DNA of 64,000 bases from positions 1-64,000 of the forward strand of contig JAIOWQ010000010.1 of NCBI GenBank assembly GCA_020975405.1, given 5' to 3'. Below are positions 21,340 through 33,213 of this stretch, piece after piece. This DNA is from Keithomyces neogunnii (lineage: Eukaryota > Ascomycota > Sordariomycetes > Hypocreales > Clavicipitaceae). The notes below the pieces were generated by a model, which was not told where the DNA came from, ran no database searches, and saw only the letters and a list, made by a program, of their open reading frames with translations. Within the stretch, counting starts at the first letter, position 1, and each line of letters starts with the position of its first letter. Made by a program: the position numbers and the translations under genes.

Positions 21340-24200
21340 GGTTATCTATCGCGTCTAGTGCGTATTAAGGTCCTATCTATAGCAGGTAAAGTAGCTACTT
21401 ATCTATAGAGGATATCCACTATCCTTCTTTATCTAGGGTGAATTTCTTAAGGTAATCCCCTTAGACGGTTTTTAAGAGTAGGATCCTATTAATTATCTTT
21501 AGTCTATATGCTCCTATATAGGCGGCCTAGGAAGCGATCCTAAAAGGTCTATTCTATCTTATTACGAGTTTTTTAGAGGTTAATATATTAATACTTCTTT
21601 AGATATTATATACTAGGATAAGGTCTCCTAGGTTTAATTAATCCTTCCTAAGGGACCCTTTCTAAATATTATCCGTTCTTTTAGCTAGCTTTTTATAAAA
21701 GGTATATACTTTTTCCTTAGCCTTTATAATATCCTGGTTATATCTTTCTAAGATTTATAGCCTAGCTTTAAAAAGGTCCTTAGATATAGTAATATTATTC
21801 TAGTTAAGCAGTCTCTATATTAGGAACTTAACTTTTAATAGTAGGATAGGTTCCTATCTATAGGTAAGATAGAAGGCTAACTTACTATAGGAGGCTTAAA
21901 TAGCTATCTAATCTATAAGAAGGGCTTTAGGAAGGTATTAATACTATATTCTATTTAATCTGCTTATCTTTGCTAATATAGAGGCTAAGGACCAGTATCC
22001 TACTTCTACTATCATATTTGCCTTTAGGTTATAAGCAGAAAGGTATACTCCTTTAATTCTAATATCCTTTAGAGCTTCCTCTAGGTCTCCTCTTATCTCT
22101 AGCCTATTATTATAGATAATATATAGGAAATATCTAAACCTACTTATAAGGTTTAATATAAATTACTTAACTATATTAATATTTACCTTCTTAATTAGTT
22201 CTGCTTCTACCTATCTAGTAAGGTTATATCAGGCTTCTAGGAGGTATTTATACCTATAATTAGATAAAACGTGCTAAGTATTAATATGTATCTTGCTTAT
22301 TAGATTACTAGGCATAGATAGGATTAAAAGCTCTCTTAGTCTCTATAGGGCCTATTTCTAGTAGATATTATAACATATAATAGCTTCCTTAATGTTATTC
22401 TAAAGGGATTTCTACCAGTACTTCTAAGCTATCTATTAATATATAACTTTATTGCCTTTATAGCCTATTTGCCTATACGTCTTAGTTATTAAAGCTTTTC
22501 TAATACCTCTACTATCTATAATAAGGGCTAGGCCTTTCCTAATTCTATATAGCTACTTCTAGAGATATCCCTTATTAATAAAGTATTTATAAGCAGTAAG
22601 GCAAAGCTAGTAGTATTTCTTCTTATCTAGATCCTCTGGTTTCCTTAGTGTCTATAGGAACTTAATAATCCTTTAGTTCTCTAGCTTATATTTAATCTCC
22701 TTTATAACTTCTAGGGTATTTAAATATAAGTTAATAAAGTCCTTAATATCTCCTTCTACTTCTCTATCTAGCTTATCTAAAGGTCTAGGCCCTTTCCTTA
22801 AGAGTCTATTAGTAATTCTATTTAATCTGCTAGGTATATACTTTACTATAAAGTTAAAAAGCAGAATATAGCTTATCTAGCAAGTTACTAGCGCTCTAGG
22901 GACGTTATTAACCGCCCTATTTATCTAGTATACTAGGACTTAGGTATCTATTTCTAGGGTAAAATGTACTCTATATAAGTAAATTCTTAGTCTCTAGAGA
23001 GCGTAGATAATAGCCTAATATTCCTACTTTATTATGTTATATTTAGCTTTAATATTAGTCTATATACTACTCTTATAATAGATAGGGTATTGCTTTCTAT
23101 TAACTATCTATATTAAGGCGTAGCCCTATCTAAGCAAGCTTATATTAATAGTAAGAATAATTTCTCTATAACTAGGCCCTAGATAGATTATAATAAGTAT
23201 TAGTGCTATTATTACTACTGATTTTAAGGTTTCTATAGCAGTTTTCTAGTCAGGGCCCTAGACCTAAATTACTGCCTTTTATAGCAATCACATCAGAGGT
23301 AACGCGACCTAGGCATAATTCTTAATCTATAGGCAGAAGTAGTTAATAAGACCGATAAAGGATCGCATATCCTTTATATTCTTATATTTAATCTATTCTA
23401 GTACTTTAAGGATCTTCTCCTTACCTAGCTTTCTACTATTAGTTCTGTAGATAAATCCTACTATTATTACTATAGGTTAGCAGAACTCTAATTTAACTAC
23501 TAAGGCCATATAACTAGTAAGTTCTAGGTTAAAAAGTACTTTATCTAAGTTAATTAAATGTTCTAGGACATATTTACGTACTCCTAGCCTTACTTCCTCC
23601 CTACTATACGTAGTAACTAGCCCCTTAATAGTAATATTATCTATAAATAGCATATATACCTTAGGGATTAGATTAAATAGTACCTAGCTAATAATTCTAA
23701 TAAACTATATAATTAAATTTATAGCACCTTATAGTAGTATATATAATTATAATAGTCTAATTAGGGTTAATATTATTATTAAATCCCTACTCTTAGCGTC
23801 TAAGGGAATTTAGTTATACCCTAAGAGCAAGTCTATAATTAAGAGAATCTTACACATTACGAATTCCTTACTAAATCTTTCTGCTCTATATAAGGTAATA
23901 TATATATCTTATATTATAACTATATTATATTTCTTAGCTAATAGGATTAAGCAAACCCCTCTATCCTTTTTAGCTACTAAGAAGAAGGGATTTCTATAAG
24001 GCCTATAGCTCTCTTCTAGATAGCTATACTTTACTTTCTTCTTTAATAGGGATATAAGCTTTTCTTAAAGGCTAATTAGGATTAGAACCGTTCCTATCTG
24101 CCATATATTATACTTAATAACTTATATTATCTAAGGTAATATGACTATTTAATTAACTATTCTATATTCTAATAAATCCTATATAAGGGTAGCTTCTCTA
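21340..24200 (-). pseudogene. Element B, decayed pol: reverse transcriptase, RNase H, integrase
   Basis: Read on the minus strand, 24.03-23.43 kb shows the Ty3/Gypsy RT core: PFFLVAKKDRGV, then KEFVMCKILLIIDLL, the active-site box at 23636-23647 reading FIDN (canonical xxDD, with the last Asp codon altered G to A), and RKYVLEHLINLDKVLFNLE downstream. RNase H should lie at about 23.35-22.85 kb, though its catalytic residues are not clearly readable. The integrase part (about 22.65-21.55 kb) shows IIYNNRLE (canonical DNG), a SAYNLKANMIVEVG stretch containing the catalytic Glu, and the KLAFYLTYRQEPILLLKVKF segment typical of Gypsy integrase. The frame is broken by many TAA/TAG stops in RIP context. 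pol appears to end near 21345. No chromodomain is apparent. Confidence 0.85.
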
Positions 24201-24959
24201 TTATATAGTATTTCTATAAATATATCCTCTTCCTCTAGTAAGAGGACCCTATAGACTTTTTATAGTATTTAATCTAAATATTCTAGAGTAAGTCTTATCC
24301 CCCTTTTTATTTTAGAGAACTATCTAATTAAGATATTACTATATTTGCTATTCTTTTTAACGCGTCCTTTTACTTCTACCTATTTCTTATCTTTCTATAT
24401 TAGGTCCCCTTTAGGGATAGACCTATTAGAAGGAATATTATCCCTTAGCTTTACCTTATCTGCTTTTTACTTATATATTATTATAACCTTAAGATTAAAT
24501 AGTTACTTATCTTCCTTAGCTTCTTTTCTTCTCTATACTTCTCTTAACTAGTATTTAAGGTCTAATAGATAATCTATATATGCCTTTATTTTTTCTTAGA
24601 TTACTAGAGTTAGGATTTATATTCCTTCCTATAAGCTAAGTAGTATAACTATTTAATTATTATCTTCTCTAATATATCCCTATAGGTCTCTTTTTAAAGC
24701 TGCCTTAAGTTCTCTAGCTATTATAGGTAAGGAGTATAATATATTACCTTCCTCTTCTTCTTCTTTATTATCCTTATATAAGGCCTCTAATAATAAGTCT
24801 TAGCTATAGATTAAATAATTAAATAAATCCTTTCTATTTTAGATACTATACTTCTTCCCTTTATCTTCTTACCCTCTTCTATTAACTATGTCTTAGGCCT
24901 TTAGACTATATATCTTCCTTTAGGCCTACTTATCCTAATTTATCTTACTAGTTTCAATC

Positions 24960-25570
24960 TTATTATTAGGGATATTAATCCTCTAGTAGGTATCTAATTA
25001 ATTAAATGAAACTTCTTACCTTCTTTTATTAATCTCTCCTTTTCTATCTTTATTTAGTCTTTAGAACTCCCTATTATTAGTTAGTTAGTCTAGAGGGACT
25101 TAGTTCTCTATAGGTAGTATTACTTAATTAGACTTTCCTTCTTTTACTAATTAGGCGCTAGGGATATAAATCCCTAGGCTATCTTTTACCTAATTAAATA
25201 AAACTTCTTATCTTCTTCTATTAACCTCTCTTTTCCCGTCTCCCTTCTGTCTTTAGGCCTTCCTATTATTAGTTAGTTAATCTATAGGGACGTGGTTCCC
25301 TATAGGCAGTATTACTTAATCAGGCTTTCCTTCTCTTTCTAATTAGGCGCTAGGGATATAAGTCCCTAGGCTATCCTTTACTTAATTAAATAAAACTTCT
25401 TATCTTCTTCTATTAATCTCTTCTTTTCTGCCTTCTTTTACTCTTTAAACTTCCCTATTATCTATTAGTTAATCTATAGGGACTTAGTTCCCTATAGATA
25501 ATACTGCTTAATTAAACTTTCTTTCTTTTACTATTTAGGCGCTAGGGATATAAGTCCCTAGGCCTTCTAG
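24960..25570 (-). repeat. 192-bp in-frame tandem repeat (element B)
   Basis: The TAGGGATAT core recurs at about 24968, 25160, 25352 and 25544, an exact 192-bp period (64 codons). On the minus strand each unit reads as a lysine/glutamate-rich segment containing KKRLIEEDKKFYLIK, so the array probably encoded a repeated charged region between Gag and RT. C has the same number of units and A has one more. Confidence 0.88.
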
Positions 25571-27299
25571 TAGTTAATTAAATAAAATATAAGCATTCCT
25601 TTTTATAATGGTTAATAAGTAGGCTAAAATATTCTTTCTAATCTTACTATCTAGTATTTCCTAGATAATAGATCCTATAGTATATAAAATAATAATAACG
25701 TTACTAAAATAGCATTAGATAAGAAGTTCTCTATTACCTTATATATAATTAAGTATTACCTAGGCTATATATATAAAAGATATGCCTAGAATTAGGTTAA
25801 TATAGACTATATCTAGGGTAATATAGAATCTTATAGAGATCTATACGTTCCTAAGGTATAGCTTTATCTATACCTCCCCTTATATCTTAATGCTTTTATT
25901 TATAAAGGATATTATCTAGGCATCCCTTTTAATATAGTAAATCTTTAATCCTATAGCTTTAGCATAATTTAGACTAATAATATTATCTTAGGACCTACTA
26001 TCTATAAGTCTAGATATAAGAGGGGCTCTATTATGTCTAAGCTATACTTATAAATAAGGGAGTTCTTATTAATAATTAAGGAGGGCTTTAGGCCTAAGCA
26101 CTATATTAATATAAACTATGTTTATCTAGAGCTAATTAATTAGTCCTTCCTTATTTTATATTTATTCCTATAGTATTTCCTATAATTTCGCGTTATATTT
26201 AGTAGGTATAATGTCGTTCCTTCCCTTCTTAATAGTTACTCCTTCCTCTTTTATTTCCACGTATTCCTTTATTACTATAACTACTTTAACTATTAGGTCT
26301 ATTTAATCTATTACTAAGATATAATTCGCGCTTACCCCTAGTAGCTTATTATATAGATCTAGAGATTTACTATTAAACTATCTTACCTCTTCTACTCCTT
26401 TGCCCCTTATTTTACATTCTTTACTAATTATAATTACTAGTTTAGGCATAATCTTATAAAGATCCCTAACCTAAATACTAATCTTCTTTTAGAATACCTC
26501 CTTATATAACTATATAGCTAGTCTTTAACCCTTAATTAGCTTATCTTTAGCCTACTATATAGCCCCTCTAGTAGCTCTCTTTAGTTCTGCCCTAGGTAGA
26601 GGCTTTATAATAGTAATATTTATTTAATCTAGTTCTTTATAACTATTATTAACTACTATTTCTTCTTCTTCTTCTACCCTTATATATTTCTAACTATTTA
26701 TAAGAGTAACTAATAGGCTATTACCCTAGACTAAGAGGTATATAGTATCTTTAATAGTTTCTCTAAGTATAATAATAGCTAACGTAGTATTTATACTTAG
26801 GGGCATTATATCTATAATCTAACTTTCAGGCTATTATAGGTATATATTTATCCTTTTTATTACTCTGTCTAGAATTTCTTGCTTATTATCGCTAATATCC
26901 TAGTTAGTTATAAATACTAGGGCGCTAAAATTCTTAACTTTCTATAGATAAATCTGAACTATAGCGTCTGTGAATATTTCTACCTAGTATACTATAAGCT
27001 ATCTTATATAGCTTCCTAATATAATGAATTATTATATAAGGACTAGTAGAATATTATATTTCTTAATATCTATTCTAATAGTAAGGACTTAAGCCCCTAA
27101 GTTAAATTTAATAAATCTAATAGCATTATTATGCTTTAAATACGCGTAACTATTAGGGAAGTAGCTATTTTTATTATAGTAATGGCACCTAAGGTCTTAA
27201 TGCTTCCCTCCGCCATTCCTTAGGGTTAGAGTTAACTTCTAGGCAGGCTAATAGTTTAATTCTAGGGTCTTAGTTATAACCATATTAACCTAGTTCTTA

Positions 27300-28850
27300 G
27301 AATATTAATTATAGTTACTATGGTTCTAAGGCATCCTATTATATTGCCTCTTTATTTTGTTAACCATACTTGTCTACCTCTAGTCTTATTATAGTATAGA
27401 GATCTTAAGCTCTTTAAGCTACCTAGTAATAGCTTCTATTTAATTATCTTCCTAGTTTCTATTTAATAGAGGTTTCTAGTCCTAAACTCTCTTATTTCTC
27501 TATAGGCATTATATTTCCTCTACCCTTATAAAGTTAAATTTAGTATTATACTATCCTTAGTTTATTATATTATAATTCTTAAGTTTAAGCCTAGTATATA
27601 TATATTTAACTATCTTATCTTATAGGATTTTATACTCTTTTATAATAATATTAGCTTAAGAGTATCTTTTCTTATTAATAAATCCTAAGATTAAATAGTC
27701 TAGAAGCGCCTTATAGATTATATTTAATTAGGATACTATAGTTTTCTAATTATTAGCCTTGCTTTTACTCTAGAGGTGTCTATACTAGTAAAGCTAGAAT
27801 AGGGTTTCTTATATTATCTTTAGTTAGGTAGTATTATGCTTATCTAACTAGTTTATAGTAGTTTCTATTTAATCCTAGTTAGAAGTATAATACTATAAGA
27901 GCAGCTTCTTCTTTATATCTTCCTATTTAAACATTAAGATTAGGACTTTTACTTTTAAATAGAGGGTTAGAGCCATGTCACGTTTAATTATTCTAGTCTA
28001 GTCTCTCTTTAGGATTAAGAAGGCCTCTATCTTTACCTTAAAGTCTTTTAGGAAGTTAGAGATATTTTCTCCTATAAATTACTTTATAGTAGAGACGTAC
28101 TAAAGACTAGTAAGCCTATTCTACTTCCTAATAGCTTCCCTAATAGCTTTTATAAACTCTAGGGTGTTAAAGCTACTAGATTAACTAGAGTTATTTTCTA
28201 TAGTACTAGGGGCAGGCTTAAGCTATTTAGATACGTTCCTACTATATATTATAATAGGATCTAATGAACTTCTCTTCTAAGGTTAGGTTTTCTTATCTAG
28301 ATTAGCAATAAAGGGGTATTAATAAGGCTATTTACTAGCCTTAGTAATGATTTTATAAAAGGGGTCTTTAATAAAACTTATATTAAAACTTAAGGACTCT
28401 TTATTTCCTATGTTAATATTATCTTATATTTAAGGGTTCTAACTTCTATCTTTATACCTCTTATTGCCTCCTTTATCTCTTAATATGTATATACTATAGG
28501 CAAAAGTTACTAGTATAATTAAGTAACTCTTTATAATAAGCCATAGTACGGCATTAATAGTAGTAATAGCGTAGAACCTAGCTAATTAGGCATTAATTAA
28601 ATAATCTAAAGTGTTATATTCATGTTTTCTTTGCTTTTTTATGGCTTTTCCTAGGGTTCTATTAGGGGTCCTATATTATATTATATTAGGCTTATATAAG
28701 TCTAATTTCCTAAATAGTATAATACTAGTTTTCTTATTTCTTTTATATTCTATCTTCCTTCCTAAAAGTAATTTCCTTACTCTTAGCTATATCTACTAAA
28801 GATAGGGGTTAATAGCTTGATTTTTTAGGGTCTTCTATACTCTCCTCCTC
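27300..28850 (-). pseudogene. Element B, decayed gag
   Basis: On the minus strand at 28.17-27.87 kb a frame reads NTLEFIKAIREAIRK, then FIGENISNFLKDFKVKIEAF. This resembles the capsid region of Gypsy Gag proteins, where an acidic F(x)G...FL..F motif is usual. It lies directly downstream of the 5' LTR, as gag should. The precise ends are unknown. Stops TAA/TAG interrupt the frame, and I cannot identify a zinc knuckle. Confidence 0.6.
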
Positions 28851-28961
28851 TACTACTCCTTAGTATTCTCTTTAGCTCTTATAGTAGCTAAAAAGTGCCT
28901 CTAATCTCCTAGATTAAATAATTAGTATAATTAGAATATAGCCTAGGCAAAACTACTAGTT

Positions 28962-29655
28962 TTATTAGGCCTAAACATATATACTAACTAACTATATGCC
29001 CCTAAATAATAGGATCTGTGGTTTTATAGTCTCTTATAATAATCTATTATGTATTATATATATCTAAGTAGGATTAAATAAATAGGAGCCTCTTATAGGG
29101 ATAATTGTCCTTAATATGGCTATAGTTATATAGGTAAGAGTAACCTTTCGCTATTATTCCTTACTTAACTTTCCTATTATATTACTTGTCTCTAAATCTG
29201 CCTTAGGTTCTTAGGTAACTAACTTCATAAAACTATACTCTGCTAAAATAGATTAAATAGTTAGTCCTTCTCTTTTGCTATAATCTTCCTTATAGGGCGC
29301 TAGGTTATAGCTTCTTTCCTTCCTCTATAACTATCCTATGGTAACCCTATAGTCTAACCACGACTCTAGGTCAGGGTATTATCTTAAAAGTAAATATAAT
29401 ATTAAGGCTATAAATAAGGATTAAATAAATAAATATAAAATACGGGTAAGAACTCCTTTTATTATCTCCTTAGCGGCGTGTTAACTAGCTATAAAAAGGG
29501 CTTGTGTAAATCTTCTATATTCTATATTATTAGACAAGAAGAAAGCATACTAACTACCTTTTATACCTATCCTTATATGTTAATGGCGGGTCCGATCCCC
29601 TTCCGCCGTCTCACGTACCCATCACCGCCTAGTGTGCGCGGTCTCCCTCACACAA
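28962..29655 (-). repeat. Element B, right LTR (5' LTR of the element)
   Basis: 694 bp ending CTCCCTCACACAA. Its last 80 bp or so (from about 29580) keep a normal, CG-rich sequence with CpG and CpA sites, while its inner first 100 bp are RIP-mutated. The same 80 bp are strongly altered in the left LTR of this element. Confidence 0.94.
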
Positions 29656-32519
29656 TATTAAGGTCCTATTTATAGTAAGTAAAGTAGCTACTTATCTATA
29701 AAGGATGTCTACTATCCTTCTTTATCTAGGGTAAATTTCTTAAGGTAATCTCCTTAGATAGTTTTTAAGAGTAGGATCCTATTAATTATCTTTAGTTTAT
29801 ATACTCTTATATAGGTAGCCTAGGAAGTAATCCTAAAAGGTCTATTCTATCTTATTATAAGTTTTTTAGAGGTTAATATATTAATACTTCTTTAGATATT
29901 ATATACTAAGATAAGGTCTTCTAGGTTTAATTAATCCTTTCTAAGGAATCCTTTCTAAATATTATTTATTCTTTTAGCTAGCTTTTTATAAAAGATATAA
30001 ACTTTTTTCTTAGCCTTTATAATATCCTAGTTATATCTTTCTAAGATTTATAGCCTAGCTTTAAAAAGGTTCTTAGATATAGTAATATTATTCTAGTTAA
30101 GTAGTCTCTATATTAGGAACTTAACTTCTAATAGTAAGATAGGTTCTTATCTATAGGTAAGATAGAAGGCTAACTTACTATAAGAGGCTTAAATAGCTAT
30201 TTAATCTATAAGAAGGGCTTTAGGAAGGTATTAATACTATATTCTATTTAATTTACTTATCTTTATTAATATAGAGGCTAAAGACTAATATCCTACTTTT
30301 ACTATTATATTTACCTTTAGATTATAAGTAGAAAGATATACTCCTTTAATTCTAATATCCTTTAGAGCTTTCTCTAGGTCTTCTCTTATCTCTAGCCCCT
30401 TATTATAGATAATATATAGGAAATATTTAAACCTACTTATAAGGTTTAATATAAATTACTTAATTATATTAATATTTACCTTCTTAATTAGTTCTACTTC
30501 TACCTATCTAGTAAGATTATATTAGGCTTCTAAGAGGTATTTATACCTATAATTAGATAAAATATACTAAGTATTAATATATATCTTACTTATTAGATTA
30601 CTAGGTATAGATAGGATTAAAAGCTCTCTTAGTCTCTATAGGGCCTATTTCTAGTAGATATTATAATATATAATAGCTTTCTTAATATTATTCTAAAGGG
30701 ATTTCTACTAGTACTTCTAAGCTATTTATTAATATATAACTTTATTACCTTTATAGCCTATTTACCTATATGTCTTAGTTATTAGAGCTTTTTTAATACC
30801 TTTACTATCTATAATAAGGGCTAGGCCTTTCCTAATTCTATATAGCTACTTCTAGAGATATCTCTTATTAATAAAGTATTTATAAGTAGTAAGATAAAGC
30901 TAGTAGTATTTCTTCTTATCTAGATCCTCTAGTTTTCTTAGTATTTATAGGAACTTAATAATCCTTTAGTTCTCTAGCTTATATTTAATCTTCTTTATAA
31001 CTTCTAGGGTATTTAAATATAAGTTAATAAAGTTCTTAATATCTCTTTCTACTTCTCTATCTAGCTTATCTAAAGGTCTAGGCCCTTTTCTTAAGAGTCT
31101 ATTAGTAATTCTATTTAATCTACTAGGTATATACTTTATTATAAAGTTAAAAAGTAGAATATAGCTTATTTAGTAAGTTACTAGTACTCTAAGGATATTA
31201 TTAACTACCCTATTTATCTAGTATACTAGGACTTAGGTATCTATTTCTAGGGTAAAATATACTCTATATAAGTAAATTCTTAGTCTCTAAAGGGTATAGA
31301 TAATAGCCTAATATTCCTACTTTATTATATTATATTTAGCTTTAATATTAGTCTATATACTACTCTTATAATAGATAAGGTATTACTTTCTATTAACTAT
31401 CTATATTAAGGTATAGCCCTATCTAAGTAAGCTTATATTAATAGTAAGAATAATTTCTTTATAACTAGGCCCTAGATAGATTATAATAAGTATTAGTACT
31501 ATTATTACTACTAATTTTAAGGTTTTTATAGTAGTTTTCTAGTTAGGGCCCTAGATTTAAATTATTACCTTTTATAGTAATTATATTAGAGGTAATATAA
31601 CCTAGGTATAATTCTTAATCTATAGGTAGAAGTAGTTAATAAGACTAATAAAGGATTATATATCCTTTATATTCTTATATTTAATCTATTTTAATACTTT
31701 AAGGATCTTCTCCTTACCTAGCTTTCTACTATTAGTTCTATAGATAAATCCTATTATTATTATTATAGGTTAGTAGAACTCTAATTTAACTACTAAGGCT
31801 ATATAACTAGTAAGTTCTAGGTTAAAAAGTACTTTATCTAAGTTAATTAAATACTCTAGGATATATTTATATACTCCTAGTCTAGCTTCCTTCCTATTAT
31901 ATATAGTAACTAGCCCTTTAATAGTAATATTATCTATAAATAGTATATATACCTTAGGGATTAGATTAAATAGTACCTAGCTAATAATTCTAATAAACTA
32001 TATAATTAAATTTATAGTACCTTATAATAATATATATAATTATAATAGTCTAATTAGGGTTAATATTATTATTAAATCCCTACTCTTAGTATCTAAAGGA
32101 ATTTAATTATACCCTAAGAGTAAGTCTATAATTAAGAGAATCTTATATATTATAAATTCCTTACTAAATCTTTCTACTTTATATAAGGTAATATATATAT
32201 CTTATATTATAACTATATTATATTTCTTAGCTAATAGGATTAAGTAAACCCCTTTATCCTTTTTAGTTATTAAGAAGAAGGGATTTCTATAAGGCCTATA
32301 GCTCTCTTCTAGATAGCTATACTTTACTTTCTTCTTTAATAGGGATATAAGCTTTTCTTAAAGGCTAATTAGGATTAGAACTATTCCTATCTACTATATA
32401 TTATACTTAATAACTTATATTATCTAAGGTAATATAACTATTTAATTAACTATTTTATATTCTAATAAATTCTATATAAGGGTAGCTTCTTAGTTATATA
32501 GTATTTTTATAAATATATT
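29656..32519 (-). pseudogene. Element A, decayed pol (integrase to reverse transcriptase)
   Basis: This middle piece of A lies between insertions B and C. It is collinear with 21342-24205 of B, with nearly every remaining CpA/TpG and CpG converted. The RT active-site box is at 31929-31940 (FIDN, as in B). Insertion C at 32520 separates it from the N-terminal part of pol, which resumes at 46994. Confidence 0.85.
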
Positions 32520-33213
32520 TTGTTAGGCCTAAACACACACACCAACCAACTATATGCCCCCAAACGACAGGATCTGTGGTTTCGTAGTCTCTTGTGACAA
32601 TCCGTTATATATTATGTACGTCTAAGTAGGATTAAATAAATAGGAGCCTCTAGTAGGGATAATTATCCTTAATATAGCCGTAGTTATATAGGTAAGAGTA
32701 ACCTTTTACTATCATTCCTTGCTTAACTTTCCTATTATATTACTTATCTCTAAATCTATCTTAGGTTCTTAAGTAACTAACTTTATAAAACTATGCTCTA
32801 CTAAAATAGATTAAATAGTTAGTCCTTCTCTTTTACTATAATCTTCCTTATAGGGCGCTAGGTTACAGTTTCTTTCCTTCCTCTATAACTATCCTATAGT
32901 AACCCTATAGTCTAACCATAACTCTAGGTTAGGGTATTATATTAAAAGTAAATATAATATTAAGGCTATAAATAAGGATTAAATAAATAAATATAAAATA
33001 TAGGTAAGAACTCCTTTTATTATCTCCTTAGTAGCATGTTAACTAGCTATAAAAAGGGCTTATATAAATCTTCTATATTATATATTATTAGATAAGAAGA
33101 AAGCACGCTAACTACCTTTTATACCTATCCTTATATATTAATAGTAGGTCCGATTCCCTTCTACTATCTTATATACCTATTACCGCCTAGTATACATAGT
33201 CTCCCTTATATAA
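32520..33213 (-). repeat. Element C, left LTR (3' LTR of the element)
   Basis: 694 bp, TTGTTAGG to TTATATAA, followed at 33215-33222 by TCCTCCCT (minus-strand purine run AGGGAGGA), the polypurine tract. The outer end is nearly unmutated and the inner end mutated. Confidence 0.94.

Larger units (their letters stand above)
15182..29655 (-). mobile_element. Element B: complete-length nested Ty3/Gypsy retrotransposon, RIP-degraded
   Basis: A 14,474 bp element inserted in element A just 3' of A's pol remnant. It is flanked by a 4-bp duplication TATT (15178-15181 and 29656-29659); A's sequence continues directly after 29655 and matches the uninterrupted homologous stretch near 21340. The LTRs are 15182-15875 and 28962-29655. 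On the minus strand the order is 5' LTR, gag, the 192-bp repeat region, RT, RNase H, integrase, 56-bp repeats, the extra block, polypurine tract, 3' LTR. The RT-RNase H-integrase order is the Ty3/Gypsy order. The bases on the minus strand just inside the 5' LTR (before 28962) include a TAGTAGTTTTGCC run that could derive from a tRNA-complementary primer site, but RIP has blurred it. All frames carry stops, so the copy is dead. Confidence 0.93.

Noticed and set aside
24345..29675. Open frames of 60-70 codons inside the AT-rich block (24345-24551, 28611-28799, 29478-29675, 41674-41889, 46816-47025), all on the plus strand
   Set aside because: They are low-complexity frames opposite the gag-pol strand of the retrotransposons, or cross an LTR boundary. 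They recur only because the elements are repeated and have no independent support.
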